A stretch of DNA of 64,000 bases from UBA7374 sp049890275 (GTDB lineage Bacteria; Verrucomicrobiota; Verrucomicrobiia; Opitutales; Coraliomargaritaceae): contig JBMHBT010000017.1 in the NCBI GenBank assembly GCA_049890275.1, positions 1-64,000 of the forward strand. Direction: 5' to 3'. The stretch's first letter is position 1; each line of letters starts with the position of its first letter. Positions 16,650 through 26,482 of the stretch are shown here, piece after piece. A program made the position numbers and the translations under genes. The notes beneath the pieces were generated by a model. That model did no database searches and was not told the DNA's origin. It saw nothing but the letters and a program-made list of their open reading frames with translations.

Positions 16650-17735
16650 ATGTCTGGGGAATCACTAGACGGTCTGACCTTTGCGTCTTTACAAGCGGAG
16701 TTGTCTTCGGCCGGGGTCAATCCGGTTCATGCGAAACCGGTCTTCAACCGACTGCATCGCCAGTTGGTTTCGGAGCCTTTGTCAGAGGAACACAATCTGC
16801 CTCCGCCGGTTTTGCGTTGGCTGGAAAAAGAGGGAGCGTTACAGCGTTGCCCGATTGAACAGACGGCAGAGACTCCCAGTGCAGACGGATATACTCACAA
16901 ATATCTATTACGATTGAGCGATGGGGCCGAAGTAGAGTCGGTACTGATGGGTTTTCCGGGGCGCTTCACTGCGTGTCTCAGCAGTCAAGTCGGCTGCGCT
17001 ATGGGCTGTGTCTTCTGCGCGACCGGCCAGATGGGTTTTTCCCGACACCTGAAGGCAGGGGAAATCGTGGCGCAGGCGCAGCATGTGGCCCGCCGTATGC
17101 GGGCTGCACATAACGACTCGATTCGCAATATTGTGATGATGGGAATGGGGGAGCCGTTGCATAACTTTGAACCCCTAATGGATGCCCTCGAGATTCTGAC
17201 AGATACACGCGGCTTGAATGTTGGTCCCGCTCGAGTCGCGATCAGTACGGTCGGGCACTTGCCGGGCATCCAGAAGCTGGCTCGACATCCCGCACGCTAC
17301 TCACTGGCCGTCAGCCTACACGGAGCCAGCGATGAAGAGCGGGGACAACTCGTGCCGATCAACCAACGTTGGCCGCTGGCAGAGTTACTCGAAGCATGCC
17401 GAGAATACTCGACGCTCAAACGTGCCAAAGTCTTCTTTGCCTGGACCTTGATTGCGGGGCGTAACGACAGCGATGACCACGCGCAGCGATTGGCCGAATT
17501 ACTTCGGGGCATGAATGCACATGTCAATCTGATCCCACTGAACCCCACAGAGGACTTTTCGGGACAGCCGCCGGATGAGATCCGCGTGCGGGCTTTTCAG
17601 GATATTATTACGGGCTCCGGACTGCCCTGCACCGTACGACAACGCCGGGGAATCGACGTGGCCGCAGGGTGCGGACAGCTAAAGTCGGAGCGCTTGCGCA
17701 GAACTTGCAGTAATCGAGTGAACAGCGTGCGCTAG
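16650..17735 (+). CDS. rlmN: dual-specificity 23S rRNA/tRNA adenine C2-methyltransferase RlmN
   Basis: A radical-SAM enzyme that methylates C2 of A2503 in 23S rRNA and A37 in some tRNAs. The iron-sulfur cluster motif is Cys116, Cys120, Cys123 in GCAMGCVFCATGQMGFSR. Further hallmarks are NIVMMGMGEPLHN, SLHGASDEERGQLVPIN and the C-terminal RRGIDVAAGCGQL with the catalytic cysteine. Full length at about 361 residues. The ATG at 16650 is preferred over the TTG just before it. The last four bases overlap the stop of the convergent enolase gene in a shared CTAG. Confidence 0.94.
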   Translation: MSGESLDGLTFASLQAELSSAGVNPVHAKPVFNRLHRQLVSEPLSEEHNLPPPVLRWLEKEGALQRCPIEQTAETPSADGYTHKYLLRLSDGAEVESVLMGFPGRFTACLSSQVGCAMGCVFCATGQMGFSRHLKAGEIVAQAQHVARRMRAAHNDSIRNIVMMGMGEPLHNFEPLMDALEILTDTRGLNVGPARVAISTVGHLPGIQKLARHPARYSLAVSLHGASDEERGQLVPINQRWPLAELLEACREYSTLKRAKVFFAWTLIAGRNDSDDHAQRLAELLRGMNAHVNLIPLNPTEDFSGQPPDEIRVRAFQDIITGSGLPCTVRQRRGIDVAAGCGQLKSERLRRTCSNRVNSVR

Positions 17736-19051
17736 ACGTTCATTTTACCGCCATAGATGGCATCTTCACCCAGCTCCTCTTCGATGCGAAGGAGTTGGTT
17801 GTACTTGGCCATGCGATCGGAGCGGCTGAGTGAACCCGTCTTAATCTGTCCGCAATTGGTAGCGACGGCGATGTCAGCGATAGTAGCGTCTTCGGTTTCA
17901 CCGGAACGGTGGGAGAGTACGGAAGTATACCCGGCTTCCTTAGCCATCTCCACAGCATCGAGGGTCTCGGTTAAAGAACCGATCTGATTGACCTTAACGA
18001 GGATAGAGTTGGCGGTACCGGTATCGATGCCCTTCTTGAGGAACTTTGTATTGGTCACAAAAAGATCGTCGCCGACGAGTTGGGTCTTGTCGCCGATTGC
18101 GTCGGTCAATTTCTTCCAGCCGGCCCAGTCGTTTTCATCGCAGCCATCTTCGATGGAGAGGATGGGGAACTTCTTTTGCAGGTCCTGATAAAATTCCACC
18201 ATTTGTGCGGAAGAGCGCTTGGAGCCATCGGACTTTTTGAAGACATACTTCTTCTTTTGCGAATCGTAGAACTCGGATGAGGCGACATCGAGCGCGAGGA
18301 AGATATCCTTACCGAGCTTATAGCCTGCTTTCTTAACCGCAACTGCGATCACTTCGAGGGCTGCTTCGTTGGATTCGAGCACAGGAGCGAAACCACCCTC
18401 ATCACCGACGGCAGTGGAGAGACCTTTGCTCTTGAGGACGGACTTGAGAGCGTGGAAAATTTCACAACCCATGCGCAGTGCTTCGCGGAAGGATTCTGCA
18501 CCTTTTGGCATGATCATGAATTCCTGAATATCAATAGGAGCATCGGAGTGTGCCCCACCGTTCATGATATTCATCATTGGTACCGGAAGGACCTTGGCAT
18601 TGGTTCCGCCGATATACTTATAGAGAGGAAGATTGAGTGCTGCCGCAGCAGCTTTTGCGGTTGCCAAAGAAACTCCGAGGATAGCATTGGCGCCAAGGTT
18701 CTTCTTTGTGGATGTGCCATCCAAGGCAAACATGGTCTTATCTACGGCAGTTTGATCGCACGCATCGAGACCGACTAGTTCCGGTGCGATAATCGTGTCT
18801 ACATTCTCAACTGCTTTGAGCACACCCTTGCCGAGGTAGCGTTTCTTCGGATTGGTTCCCTTGGGGAATTTGTTTGCCGCAAGGCTACCATCGCGCAATT
18901 CGACGGCTTCATTGACGCCAGTGGACGCACCGGAAGGCACAGCGGCGCGGCCGATGACACCAGAGTCGAGTTCAACGTCGACTTCAACTGTAGGATTGCC
19001 ACGTGAATCAATGATTTCGCGGGCGCGGATATCAGTTATGTAAGTACTCAT
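17732..19051 (-). CDS. eno: enolase
   Basis: Converts 2-phosphoglycerate to phosphoenolpyruvate in glycolysis. The 439-residue protein shows the standard enolase segments: AREIIDSRGNPTVEVDVEL at the N-terminus, PSGASTG, GDEGGFAP, ALDVASSEFY (Mg-binding Asp), SIEDGCDENDW (Glu), LVGDDLFVTN (Asp), LVKVNQIGSLTETL (catalytic Lys) and LSHRSGETED. ATG start, typical length. It converges on rlmN with a four-base overlap of the stop codons. Its upstream neighbour, the YfgM-like gene, is on the same strand 94 bases away. Confidence 0.98.
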   Translation of the reverse strand: MSTYITDIRAREIIDSRGNPTVEVDVELDSGVIGRAAVPSGASTGVNEAVELRDGSLAANKFPKGTNPKKRYLGKGVLKAVENVDTIIAPELVGLDACDQTAVDKTMFALDGTSTKKNLGANAILGVSLATAKAAAAALNLPLYKYIGGTNAKVLPVPMMNIMNGGAHSDAPIDIQEFMIMPKGAESFREALRMGCEIFHALKSVLKSKGLSTAVGDEGGFAPVLESNEAALEVIAVAVKKAGYKLGKDIFLALDVASSEFYDSQKKKYVFKKSDGSKRSSAQMVEFYQDLQKKFPILSIEDGCDENDWAGWKKLTDAIGDKTQLVGDDLFVTNTKFLKKGIDTGTANSILVKVNQIGSLTETLDAVEMAKEAGYTSVLSHRSGETEDATIADIAVATNCGQIKTGSLSRSDRMAKYNQLLRIEEELGEDAIYGGKMNV

Positions 19052-19145
19052 AAGATAAATAGAAGGTCGGTATGGTTTCGCTTTGCGTGAAAGAGACTAT
19101 GCCTAGTTTCAGGCAGAAAGTTTTGTGACGACTAGAAGTGAACTG

Positions 19146-19844
19146 TCAACGCTTGGCGTCACCGAAAGAGGCCAATTGCTCATAAGTGGCGATTCGCCGC
19201 TGCCACTGTCCGCTTTCATCGAGTGTTTTTATGCGGGAAGCAAAGCTCTGAAAGGTAGCGAAATCTTCCTCCGCATAGGCATGTACAGCAAGATGGTAGG
19301 CGGACTCCGCCAAGATTGCTGAGGGTAGGCTTGCATCGGAGTGAATCGCATTCAAGAGAGCCACACCTTCTTCACTGGAGCCGTTTTGGTAGGCAGCAAA
19401 AGCCTGCCCCAAACGAGCGCGACCGAACAGGATGCTTTCTTCCAGTCCCTGCAAAGCAAGTTCGTACAGATCGCCTGCACGCTCAAAGCTTCCCTCGGAG
19501 TAGGCGGCATCCGCTTGTGTGAGAGCGGCAAACCCACCGAGCGCAGAGCCGGAGTTTTCACGAGCAAACTCATCGAGGGTGCCCTCCGCTGCAGCCGTGA
19601 TATAGGTATTTTGTAAGTCTATTCGTTTTCCGGCAGCGTACATCTTCACGCCATTGATGCCCACCAGTAAAAGTACCAGCACAGCCAGAGATCCCGCAAT
19701 GAACGATTTATTCTCCGCCCAGTAGAGGGAAATTTTATCCTCAATCGACAGTTCGACCGATTCTTCGGTATCGATTAAGTTACGGTCGTCAGCAGCAATG
19801 TTATCTACTGCATTTTGGTTTTTCTTTTTACTTGGGCGTTTCAT
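19146..19844 (-). CDS. YfgM-like membrane-anchored TPR protein
   Basis: A 232-residue protein with a charged cytoplasmic N-terminus (Lys/Asn/Asp-rich, about 1-48), one membrane helix (about 48-70, SLAVLVLLLVGINGVKMY) and an Ala-rich periplasmic part. That part has TPR-like helical pairs (GFAALTQADAAYSEGSFERAGDLYELAL and so on). This layout matches YfgM-family proteins, which in E. coli associate with the SecYEG translocon and periplasmic chaperones. The family assignment rests on architecture more than on a signature motif, so a generic TPR protein is the alternative. Confidence 0.65.
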   Translation of the reverse strand: MKRPSKKKNQNAVDNIAADDRNLIDTEESVELSIEDKISLYWAENKSFIAGSLAVLVLLLVGINGVKMYAAGKRIDLQNTYITAAAEGTLDEFARENSGSALGGFAALTQADAAYSEGSFERAGDLYELALQGLEESILFGRARLGQAFAAYQNGSSEEGVALLNAIHSDASLPSAILAESAYHLAVHAYAEEDFATFQSFASRIKTLDESGQWQRRIATYEQLASFGDAKR

Positions 19845-19878
19845 AACAAATGATTGAGAGGGGTTGATTCATCGGGGA

Positions 19879-20733
19879 TTAATCAAAAACAACCGTCTTG
19901 TTGTTGTAGACAAGGATACGATTGTCGAGGTGTAAGCGTATAGCCTGAGCAAAAACTGACTTCTCTAGATCTCTTCCCTTGCGGATCAGGTCTTGTACGG
20001 AGTTGCGATGGTTGATTCTTGTTACGTCCTGATGAATGATCGGGCCTTCGTCAAGGTCAGCAGTGGCGTAATGCGCAGTCGCACCAATCAGTTTCACACC
20101 ACGATTGTGCGCCTGATGATATGGGCGACCTCCGGCAAAGGCCGGCAGAAAGGAATGGTGTATGTTGATTACGGGCAAATTCAGCTGTTGTAGGAAATCG
20201 TTGGAGAGAACCTGCATGTAGCGAGCGAGAACAACCAAACGTATGTCATGCTGACGGATGATTTCGATCTGGCGTGCCTCGGCTTCCGCTTTTGATTCCG
20301 GACTTACCGGCACAAGATAGAAGGGGATGCCGTAACTCTCGGCAGCTTCTTTTAACTGGCTGTGATTGGAGACCACGCAGGCCAGTTCTCCAACCATCTC
20401 ACCGGCCTGAAAACGCAAAATGGTATCGTGGAAACAATGGTCAAATTTAGAAACAAAAAGCGCTACCTTTGGGCGATCCGCAGAAAGTGCGACTTCGACC
20501 TGCATCCCGAGCTCATCGGAAGCAAAGTGTTTAAAGGCGTCCGCTTCTTCGCTCAGGTCTCCACCGGATGGCACCCACTCGACACGTTGAAAAAAGATAT
20601 TAGCCTCCGTATCCTTGTGCTGATCGGCATGTTTGATGTTTCCGCCGCGCAAAAAGATCCAACTGGATACACGCGAGACCAGTCCCGGTTGATCCGGGCC
20701 GGATAGCAGTGCAATAATTGAATCGGTACTCAT
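19879..20733 (-). CDS. purU: formyltetrahydrofolate deformylase
   Basis: Hydrolyses 10-formyltetrahydrofolate to formate and tetrahydrofolate, balancing one-carbon pools and feeding PurT. From the ATG at 20733 it has 284 residues: an N-terminal ACT domain (IIALLSGPDQPGLVSRVSSW) and a PurN-like formyl hydrolase domain. Asn and His of the catalytic triad lie in VINIHHSFLPAF, and Asp in DLDEGPIIHQD. The open frame extends 50 residues further upstream into the end of carB, but the family start is MSTDSIIAL. It follows carB by 29 bases and is probably co-transcribed with it. Confidence 0.93.
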   Translation of the reverse strand: MSTDSIIALLSGPDQPGLVSRVSSWIFLRGGNIKHADQHKDTEANIFFQRVEWVPSGGDLSEEADAFKHFASDELGMQVEVALSADRPKVALFVSKFDHCFHDTILRFQAGEMVGELACVVSNHSQLKEAAESYGIPFYLVPVSPESKAEAEARQIEIIRQHDIRLVVLARYMQVLSNDFLQQLNLPVINIHHSFLPAFAGGRPYHQAHNRGVKLIGATAHYATADLDEGPIIHQDVTRINHRNSVQDLIRKGRDLEKSVFAQAIRLHLDNRILVYNNKTVVFD

Positions 20734-20762
20734 GGGTGCGGTCAGCAAAGGAGGCTGACGGT

Positions 20763-23700
20763 CTAGGAGGGGTTCGCCTCCTTGCTGTAGGATTGAATCG
20801 AACGGACCTCGTAGCCTTTTTCGCGGAGAGATTTTATCCCGTCGACCGCGGCGGAGGCCGCAGAAAGAGTCGTCATGATACAAATTTCATGCTTTACCGC
20901 CTCCGCGCGAATTAGATTTTCGTTTTGGCGCGGCACGGTACCTTGGGGTGTATTGATGATCAGCGATACTTGGTTGTTTTTGATCAGGTCAATGACATTG
21001 GGTCGACCTTCGCTGAGACGACAGACGTTCTTCACCTCAATCCCTGATTCTTTCAAAAGCTTGCTGGTACCCGCAGTCGCGATGATACCAAATCCAAGCG
21101 CGCTGAGATCACGGGCAATTTCGATGGCCCGCGGTTTGTCGCTATCTTTAACGCTAATGAATGCATCTCCCGAATCCGGCAGGCTCGGTTTGGCCGCCAT
21201 TTGCGACTTGGCGAAGGCAACGCCCAGATCTTTATCCAAGCCCATGACCTCACCGGTACTGCGCATTTCCGGACTCAACATAATCGGAGCTCCGGGGAAG
21301 CGGTTGAAAGGGAAGACCGATTCTTTGACTGCCCAGTAGGGTGGTGTGATTTCTTCGGTAAAGCCGAGATCTTTCAGTTTCTCACCGGCCATGATACGAG
21401 CGGCCAGCTTGGCCAGTGGTACACCGATCGCCTTGGAGACAAATGGAATCGTGCGGGAGGCCCTTGGATTCACCTCAATGATGTACAATTCGTCCTCTTT
21501 TATCGCGTACTGCACGTTCATCAAACCAACGACCTTCAACTCACGAGCCAGCGCGTACGTCGCTTGGCGCACGTTTTCCAAAACTTCTGAAGACAGCGTG
21601 TGGGGCGGCATCACCATAGCGGCATCACCAGAATGTACCCCAGCAAATTCTACGTGCTGGAGCATTCCGCCTATCAGAGTGGTCTCACCATCGGAGATAC
21701 AATCCACATCTAACTCAAAGGCATCCTCCAAGAACTGATCGAGCAGCACGGGCTTACCCGGAGCGACATCGAAAACTTCACGTATGATTGTTTTCATCTC
21801 CTCCATATCATAGACGATAAACATACCACGCCCCCCTAAGACAAAGGAGGGTCGTAGAAGAATTGGAAATCCGATCTCGCCGGCTAACTCATAAGCCTGC
21901 TCAGGCGATTGAGCGATCCGGTTGGATGGCTGCTTCAACCCAATACGATCCAGGATCTCGCGGAATAGATTACGATCTTCCGCAGCATCAATCATGGATG
22001 GAGAGGTGCCGATGATGTTAACTCCGTGTGCCTCCAGTTCGGAGGCGAGGTTGAGCGGGGTTTGCCCGCCAAACTGTACGATGACGCCGTTGCAACCGGA
22101 TTGGTAGTAAATCTCCAGTACATCCTCTAGAGTTAGGGGCTCAAAGAATAGTTTGTCCGAGGTGTCGTAGTCAGTGGAAACAGTTTCCGGATTGGAGTTG
22201 ACCATGACGGTCTCATAACCCGCTTCGCGCAAAGCAAAGGAAGCATGCACACAGCAGTAGTCGAATTCAATCCCTTGCCCGATTCGGTTCGGGCCACCGC
22301 CCAGAATCATGATCTTTTTACGATCACTCTTTTGGATCTCATTTTCGGCACCATAGGAAGAGTAGTAATAGGGGGTGAAAGCAGTGAATTCCGCCGCACA
22401 AGTGTCGACCAGACGGTACTGTGTCTCAAGTCCCAGATCTTCCCGCTTCTTGCGTACCGGCTGCCGTTCTGAGCCAATCAAGTCGGCAATCAACTGATCG
22501 CTGTAACCGGCTTCTTTAGCCGACTGCAGAAGCTCTCGATCAATACTGCTCAGAGTGGAGCCACACAATGCCTGTTCGATCTCTACAATTTGTCGCAACT
22601 GCTCGAGGAACCAACGGTCGATGGCACACAATTCATGAATGGCTTCGACATCCAAACCATGGAGGAAGCCTTGCCGTAACCAGAAGACTCTTTCGCAGGT
22701 AGAAATGGAAATGCCCTCGCGAACCTTTTGTAGGTCATCGATTTTGTCATGAAAAGCAGGGGGACCGATCAGCCCGGCTGCCCGTATTTCCAAAGAGCGT
22801 AGGGCTTTCTGAAAGGATTCTTTAAAGGTTCGACCAATTGCCATCGCTTCGCCAACTGACTTCATAGCAGATGTTAGCGTCGTATCTGTACCGGGGAATT
22901 TCTCGAAGGTAAAACGGGGGATCTTCGTCACCACGTAATCAATCGTCGGCTCAAAGCTAGCCGGAGTTTCACGGGTAATATCATTGCTCAACTCGTCTAG
23001 GCTGTATCCCACAGCAAGTTTAGCGGCAATTTTTGCGATGGGGAACCCAGTTGCCTTTGATGCAAGGGCAGAACTACGCGAAACACGTGGGTTCATTTCA
23101 ATGACGACCATCCGTCCATTTGCTGGATTGACGGAAAACTGGATATTCGATCCTCCCGTCTCTACACCAACCTCACGAATACAGGCAAAAGAGGCATCCC
23201 GCATCAACTGATATTCTTTGTCCGTTAAGGTCATAGCCGGTGCGATCGTAATCGAATCACCAGTGTGGACACCCATTGGATCAAAATTCTCGATTGAACA
23301 GATGACCACACATTGATCCTTATGGTCCCGCATGACCTCCATCTCATACTCTTTCCAGCCGAGTAAGCACTCTTCGACCAGCACCTCGGTAGTGGGGGAT
23401 GCCTCCAAACCGGCGAGTACCATCTTTTCGTACTCTTCCTGATTGTAAGCGATACCACCTCCGGACCCACCCAAGGTAAAGCTCGGACGTATAATGATTG
23501 GGAATTCACCAATTAACTCATCTGCAGCTTTGAGAGCATCCGCTAAGTTATTAACCGTCGCGGATCGTGCCACATCCAGACCGATCTTGATCATCGCCTG
23601 CTTGAAGACGTCACGCGCCTCACCTTTCTCAATGGCCTCCGGCTTGGCGCCGATCATTTCAACGCTATATTTCTTTAAGATCCCGGAGGCATGCAGTTGC

Positions 23701-23999
23701 ATGGAAAGATTCAACCCGGTCTGTCCTCCGAGTGTCGGCAAAAGAGCATCCGGTTTTTCGGCAACGATGATCTTTTCCAATGCATCGACCGTTAAGGGCT
23801 CGATGTAAGTGACATCGGCGAACTCCGGATCCGTCATAATTGTGGCCGGATTACTGTTGACCAGCACCACTTTATAACCCTCTTCCCGCAAAGCCTTACA
23901 GGCTTGGGTACCGGAGTAGTCAAACTCGCAGGCCTGCCCAATAACAATGGGGCCGGAACCGATAATCAGAATTGTTTTAATATCGCTACGTTTTGGCAT
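20763..23999 (-). CDS. carB: carbamoyl-phosphate synthase large subunit
   Basis: The synthetase subunit that makes carbamoyl phosphate for pyrimidine and arginine synthesis, using ammonia delivered by CarA. At 1078 residues it is full length. The N-terminus MPKRSDIKTILIIGSGPIVI and the repeat IMILGGGPNRIGQGIEFDYC about 560 residues later mark the two homologous ATP-grasp halves. The C-terminal MGS-like allosteric domain (about 940-1078) contains GFGIIATAGTSKLLKESG. carA is not in the window, so the two subunits are encoded apart, or carA lies far away. Confidence 0.98.
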   Translation of the reverse strand: MPKRSDIKTILIIGSGPIVIGQACEFDYSGTQACKALREEGYKVVLVNSNPATIMTDPEFADVTYIEPLTVDALEKIIVAEKPDALLPTLGGQTGLNLSMQLHASGILKKYSVEMIGAKPEAIEKGEARDVFKQAMIKIGLDVARSATVNNLADALKAADELIGEFPIIIRPSFTLGGSGGGIAYNQEEYEKMVLAGLEASPTTEVLVEECLLGWKEYEMEVMRDHKDQCVVICSIENFDPMGVHTGDSITIAPAMTLTDKEYQLMRDASFACIREVGVETGGSNIQFSVNPANGRMVVIEMNPRVSRSSALASKATGFPIAKIAAKLAVGYSLDELSNDITRETPASFEPTIDYVVTKIPRFTFEKFPGTDTTLTSAMKSVGEAMAIGRTFKESFQKALRSLEIRAAGLIGPPAFHDKIDDLQKVREGISISTCERVFWLRQGFLHGLDVEAIHELCAIDRWFLEQLRQIVEIEQALCGSTLSSIDRELLQSAKEAGYSDQLIADLIGSERQPVRKKREDLGLETQYRLVDTCAAEFTAFTPYYYSSYGAENEIQKSDRKKIMILGGGPNRIGQGIEFDYCCVHASFALREAGYETVMVNSNPETVSTDYDTSDKLFFEPLTLEDVLEIYYQSGCNGVIVQFGGQTPLNLASELEAHGVNIIGTSPSMIDAAEDRNLFREILDRIGLKQPSNRIAQSPEQAYELAGEIGFPILLRPSFVLGGRGMFIVYDMEEMKTIIREVFDVAPGKPVLLDQFLEDAFELDVDCISDGETTLIGGMLQHVEFAGVHSGDAAMVMPPHTLSSEVLENVRQATYALARELKVVGLMNVQYAIKEDELYIIEVNPRASRTIPFVSKAIGVPLAKLAARIMAGEKLKDLGFTEEITPPYWAVKESVFPFNRFPGAPIMLSPEMRSTGEVMGLDKDLGVAFAKSQMAAKPSLPDSGDAFISVKDSDKPRAIEIARDLSALGFGIIATAGTSKLLKESGIEVKNVCRLSEGRPNVIDLIKNNQVSLIINTPQGTVPRQNENLIRAEAVKHEICIMTTLSAASAAVDGIKSLREKGYEVRSIQSYSKEANPS

Positions 24000-24170
24000 A
24001 AAATTTTCAAAATCGTGAGTCTTTTAAGAAGCCATGCAAGCACGAAGCAACAACTCGGCCCATTCAGTACAAAACTCCGTCGAAATCCTTTGCAGGATGG
24101 ATCCCAAATCACTGAATTTTCGCGTCGCCATCGATCGGGAATCTGGCTAGGCTATAGCCAGTTTTAATTG

Positions 24171-25778
24171 ATGAGCCAAAACAAGAAACCCGCTTTTTAT
24201 GTCGCCATCGCGCTTTCTGCGCTGATTTTCATTCCTCTTTTACTCTGGCTGGTCGCGCAACCATTCCGATCAACGGGTGTGCAAACCAGTCCACCGACTT
24301 CAGTGGAGACCGGAAACGGCTATTCAGGCAACAATACCGATTTCGCACTGCGTAAGTTGTCCGAGCGCGCTCAAGAACTTCTTGATGGGCCCTTGGCCGA
24401 CGCAGCGCAATCGGGCGATCTTTCCCTAGATACCGTATTATCAGTGCGCAAAGCCAACGAAAAAGCCACCTCGGCAATGGCTTCGGGGAAGGCAAAAAAA
24501 GCGACTGAAATCTTCCAGCAGGTCATCGAAACCAGCGAAGGGATGCTGGCTACTATTGAGCAAGCAAAACGAGCTCGAGAACGACTCGAAAGCACTTACC
24601 AGCGCTTAGAAAAAATGGAACCGCTGGAAAGCTCCTTTCCGACCAGTTATGCAGAAGCAGTGGCTACCTTTGATCGAGGGCAAAATCAACTGGCTAACAA
24701 TCTCTATCCCCAAAGCATTGAGTCTTTTCAGCAGGTAGAGAAACGACTCGACGAACTGAGTGCGCAATCCCTTGAGCAGGTAAAAATTGAACTGGAAAAG
24801 GCAAAACGAGCCCTTGAGCAGTATGACCTAGCAGCGGCTCGCCAGAGTTACCAATCCGTCTTCAATCTGTCGCCGGCACATCCGGATGCTTTAGCAGGAA
24901 TGGCTTTGATCGATTCGCTGGCAGGGATTGCTGAAGAAGTCAAAGAACTGGACAGGCTAGAAGAGGCGGGACAACTGGAGGCTGCCAGTAAACGTATCGC
25001 TCAGTTACTCAGCTCTAATCCGGGCAATGCCTATTTAGTGAAACGGCAAAAAATGCTTGAAGAGACAATCGCAGAAAGAAAATTCACTGAACGAGTCGAA
25101 CAAGCGGATCAAGCGGAGGCTTCAGGTAACTTATCCGAGGCAGTGGCTTTGCTCGAATCCGCTCTCAAAATCAAAGCGGACCCAAAGACTGAATTACGCA
25201 TCCAAGCGCTCAAAGAGAAAGTGAAGACAAAACGCCTGGAATTACTATTGGCCGACGGCTTCCGTGCGCTGCAGTCGGGGCGATATGAGGCAGCTCGAGA
25301 TGCCTATAAAAATGCCGTTGCGCTCGCACCCAAATCGGAAGAAGCCCGTACTGGCTATGAAAAAGCCTCGGGGCTCTTACTGGCTGGCATCCGCTACAGC
25401 CAGAACCTTGAAAATGCAGCCAAATACATCGAAGCAGGGAGGTATCCGCTCGCTGCAAAATTCTTCAACAAAGCAATGGCTGCGCGCCCCGTGCGATTAA
25501 CTTCCTCCGAAGAGTCGTTAGAAGAGAAAATCCGCACGACCATTGAGCGTGAGAGTGTGCCTATTGATGTGCGCATTGTTTCGGATGACAAAACATTTGT
25601 CAGTATGATCGGTGTTTTTCCTCCAGAAAAAATAAAAAATAAGGAGCTAAGTTTATACCCAGATGTCTATCAGATAAAAGGCACCCGAAAAGGCTATCGT
25701 ACAATTGAAAAAACCATCCAGATCAACAGTTCGCTAGGCGCTAAAGAAATCCAAGTACAATGCAGCGAAAAGGAATAA
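24171..25778 (+). CDS. membrane-anchored TPR/coiled-coil protein with PEGA-like tail
   Basis: I do not recognise a named family. The 535-residue protein has a short cytoplasmic N-terminus and one membrane helix at about 10-32 (AIALSALIFIPLLLWLVAQP). A long helical region rich in Ala/Glu/Lys/Gln follows, with several TPR-like units (for example RALEQYDLAAARQSYQSVF and ADGFRALQSGRYEAARDAYK). The end (about 465-535) is beta-rich (VPIDVRIVSDDK, YQIKGTRKGYRTIEKTI) and resembles PEGA domains that contact cell-wall or surface layers. First gene of a three-gene unit, overlapping the next by 19 bases. The ATG at 24171 is preferred over the TTG just before it. Confidence 0.7.
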   Translation: MSQNKKPAFYVAIALSALIFIPLLLWLVAQPFRSTGVQTSPPTSVETGNGYSGNNTDFALRKLSERAQELLDGPLADAAQSGDLSLDTVLSVRKANEKATSAMASGKAKKATEIFQQVIETSEGMLATIEQAKRARERLESTYQRLEKMEPLESSFPTSYAEAVATFDRGQNQLANNLYPQSIESFQQVEKRLDELSAQSLEQVKIELEKAKRALEQYDLAAARQSYQSVFNLSPAHPDALAGMALIDSLAGIAEEVKELDRLEEAGQLEAASKRIAQLLSSNPGNAYLVKRQKMLEETIAERKFTERVEQADQAEASGNLSEAVALLESALKIKADPKTELRIQALKEKVKTKRLELLLADGFRALQSGRYEAARDAYKNAVALAPKSEEARTGYEKASGLLLAGIRYSQNLENAAKYIEAGRYPLAAKFFNKAMAARPVRLTSSEESLEEKIRTTIERESVPIDVRIVSDDKTFVSMIGVFPPEKIKNKELSLYPDVYQIKGTRKGYRTIEKTIQINSSLGAKEIQVQCSEKE

Positions 25779-26464
25779 CCATCATCACTTTCATCATCCT
25801 GCTGCTTACCTACCAGACACAGGCAGCACCGGATCCGGATATTTTTGATGGCCGCACCGACGAGTCCCAAAAGGGAAGTGCTTTCGGTGAATCACAATCG
25901 GGCCAACAATCAAAGGGAGTTGAAACTGCCTCCGCTGGCGGCACTTCCTCGGGAACTGCCAATCCGACCCCAGAAAGCACGACAAAGCCCGGACAGGCTG
26001 TTTCAACTAACGGCTCAAAAACAGATAAGCCCAAGGGCGGAAAGCAGCAGCAAGAAGATACGGATGCAGCGAACTCACCGTCCGGGGAAGTAGACAAAGG
26101 TGATCCCAACGGAAATTCGACTGAAAATTCACCTTCAGGAGGGAATGCTAATTTAGGTACTGACATAAATGGTTCGGCTTCGCAGAAGGGTGCTCATCCA
26201 TCGGGTCATTCTACTACCAGCCAGGAAGCCGGGGCTGAACGAAACTTTGAAGCATTTGGCTTCGGAGGTGGACTGGGGACTGTGATCAAAGAGGTCGCTG
26301 AGAATAGCTCCAAGGTTTCTTCTACAAGCGAAAGTATAAATTCTGCCGAGAACCAGCCAAAGAATCCGGAGGCAAAACTAGGGAGTGGGGGTCAAAAGGG
26401 CTCCAAGCCCGCGCAGTCAAATTCGAAAGGTGACTACGGCACAAATCTACCCTCCGGTATTTAA
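25760..26464 (+). CDS. exported low-complexity protein of unknown function
   Basis: A 234-residue protein with a clear signal peptide (about 1-23, IITFIILLLTYQTQA). The mature part is almost entirely Ser, Gly, Asn, Thr, Lys, Gln, Glu and Pro and is predicted to be disordered. It has one more ordered patch (FEAFGFGGGLGTVIKEVAE, about 163-181). No cysteine, no catalytic motif. It starts inside the end of the TPR gene in another frame and is followed after 18 bases by the third gene, which supports it being translated. It could be a linker or substrate in an envelope complex. I infer no function. Confidence 0.65.
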   Translation: MQRKGITIITFIILLLTYQTQAAPDPDIFDGRTDESQKGSAFGESQSGQQSKGVETASAGGTSSGTANPTPESTTKPGQAVSTNGSKTDKPKGGKQQQEDTDAANSPSGEVDKGDPNGNSTENSPSGGNANLGTDINGSASQKGAHPSGHSTTSQEAGAERNFEAFGFGGGLGTVIKEVAENSSKVSSTSESINSAENQPKNPEAKLGSGGQKGSKPAQSNSKGDYGTNLPSGI

Positions 26465-26482
26465 TCTTTTCAAAGCCTTCCT

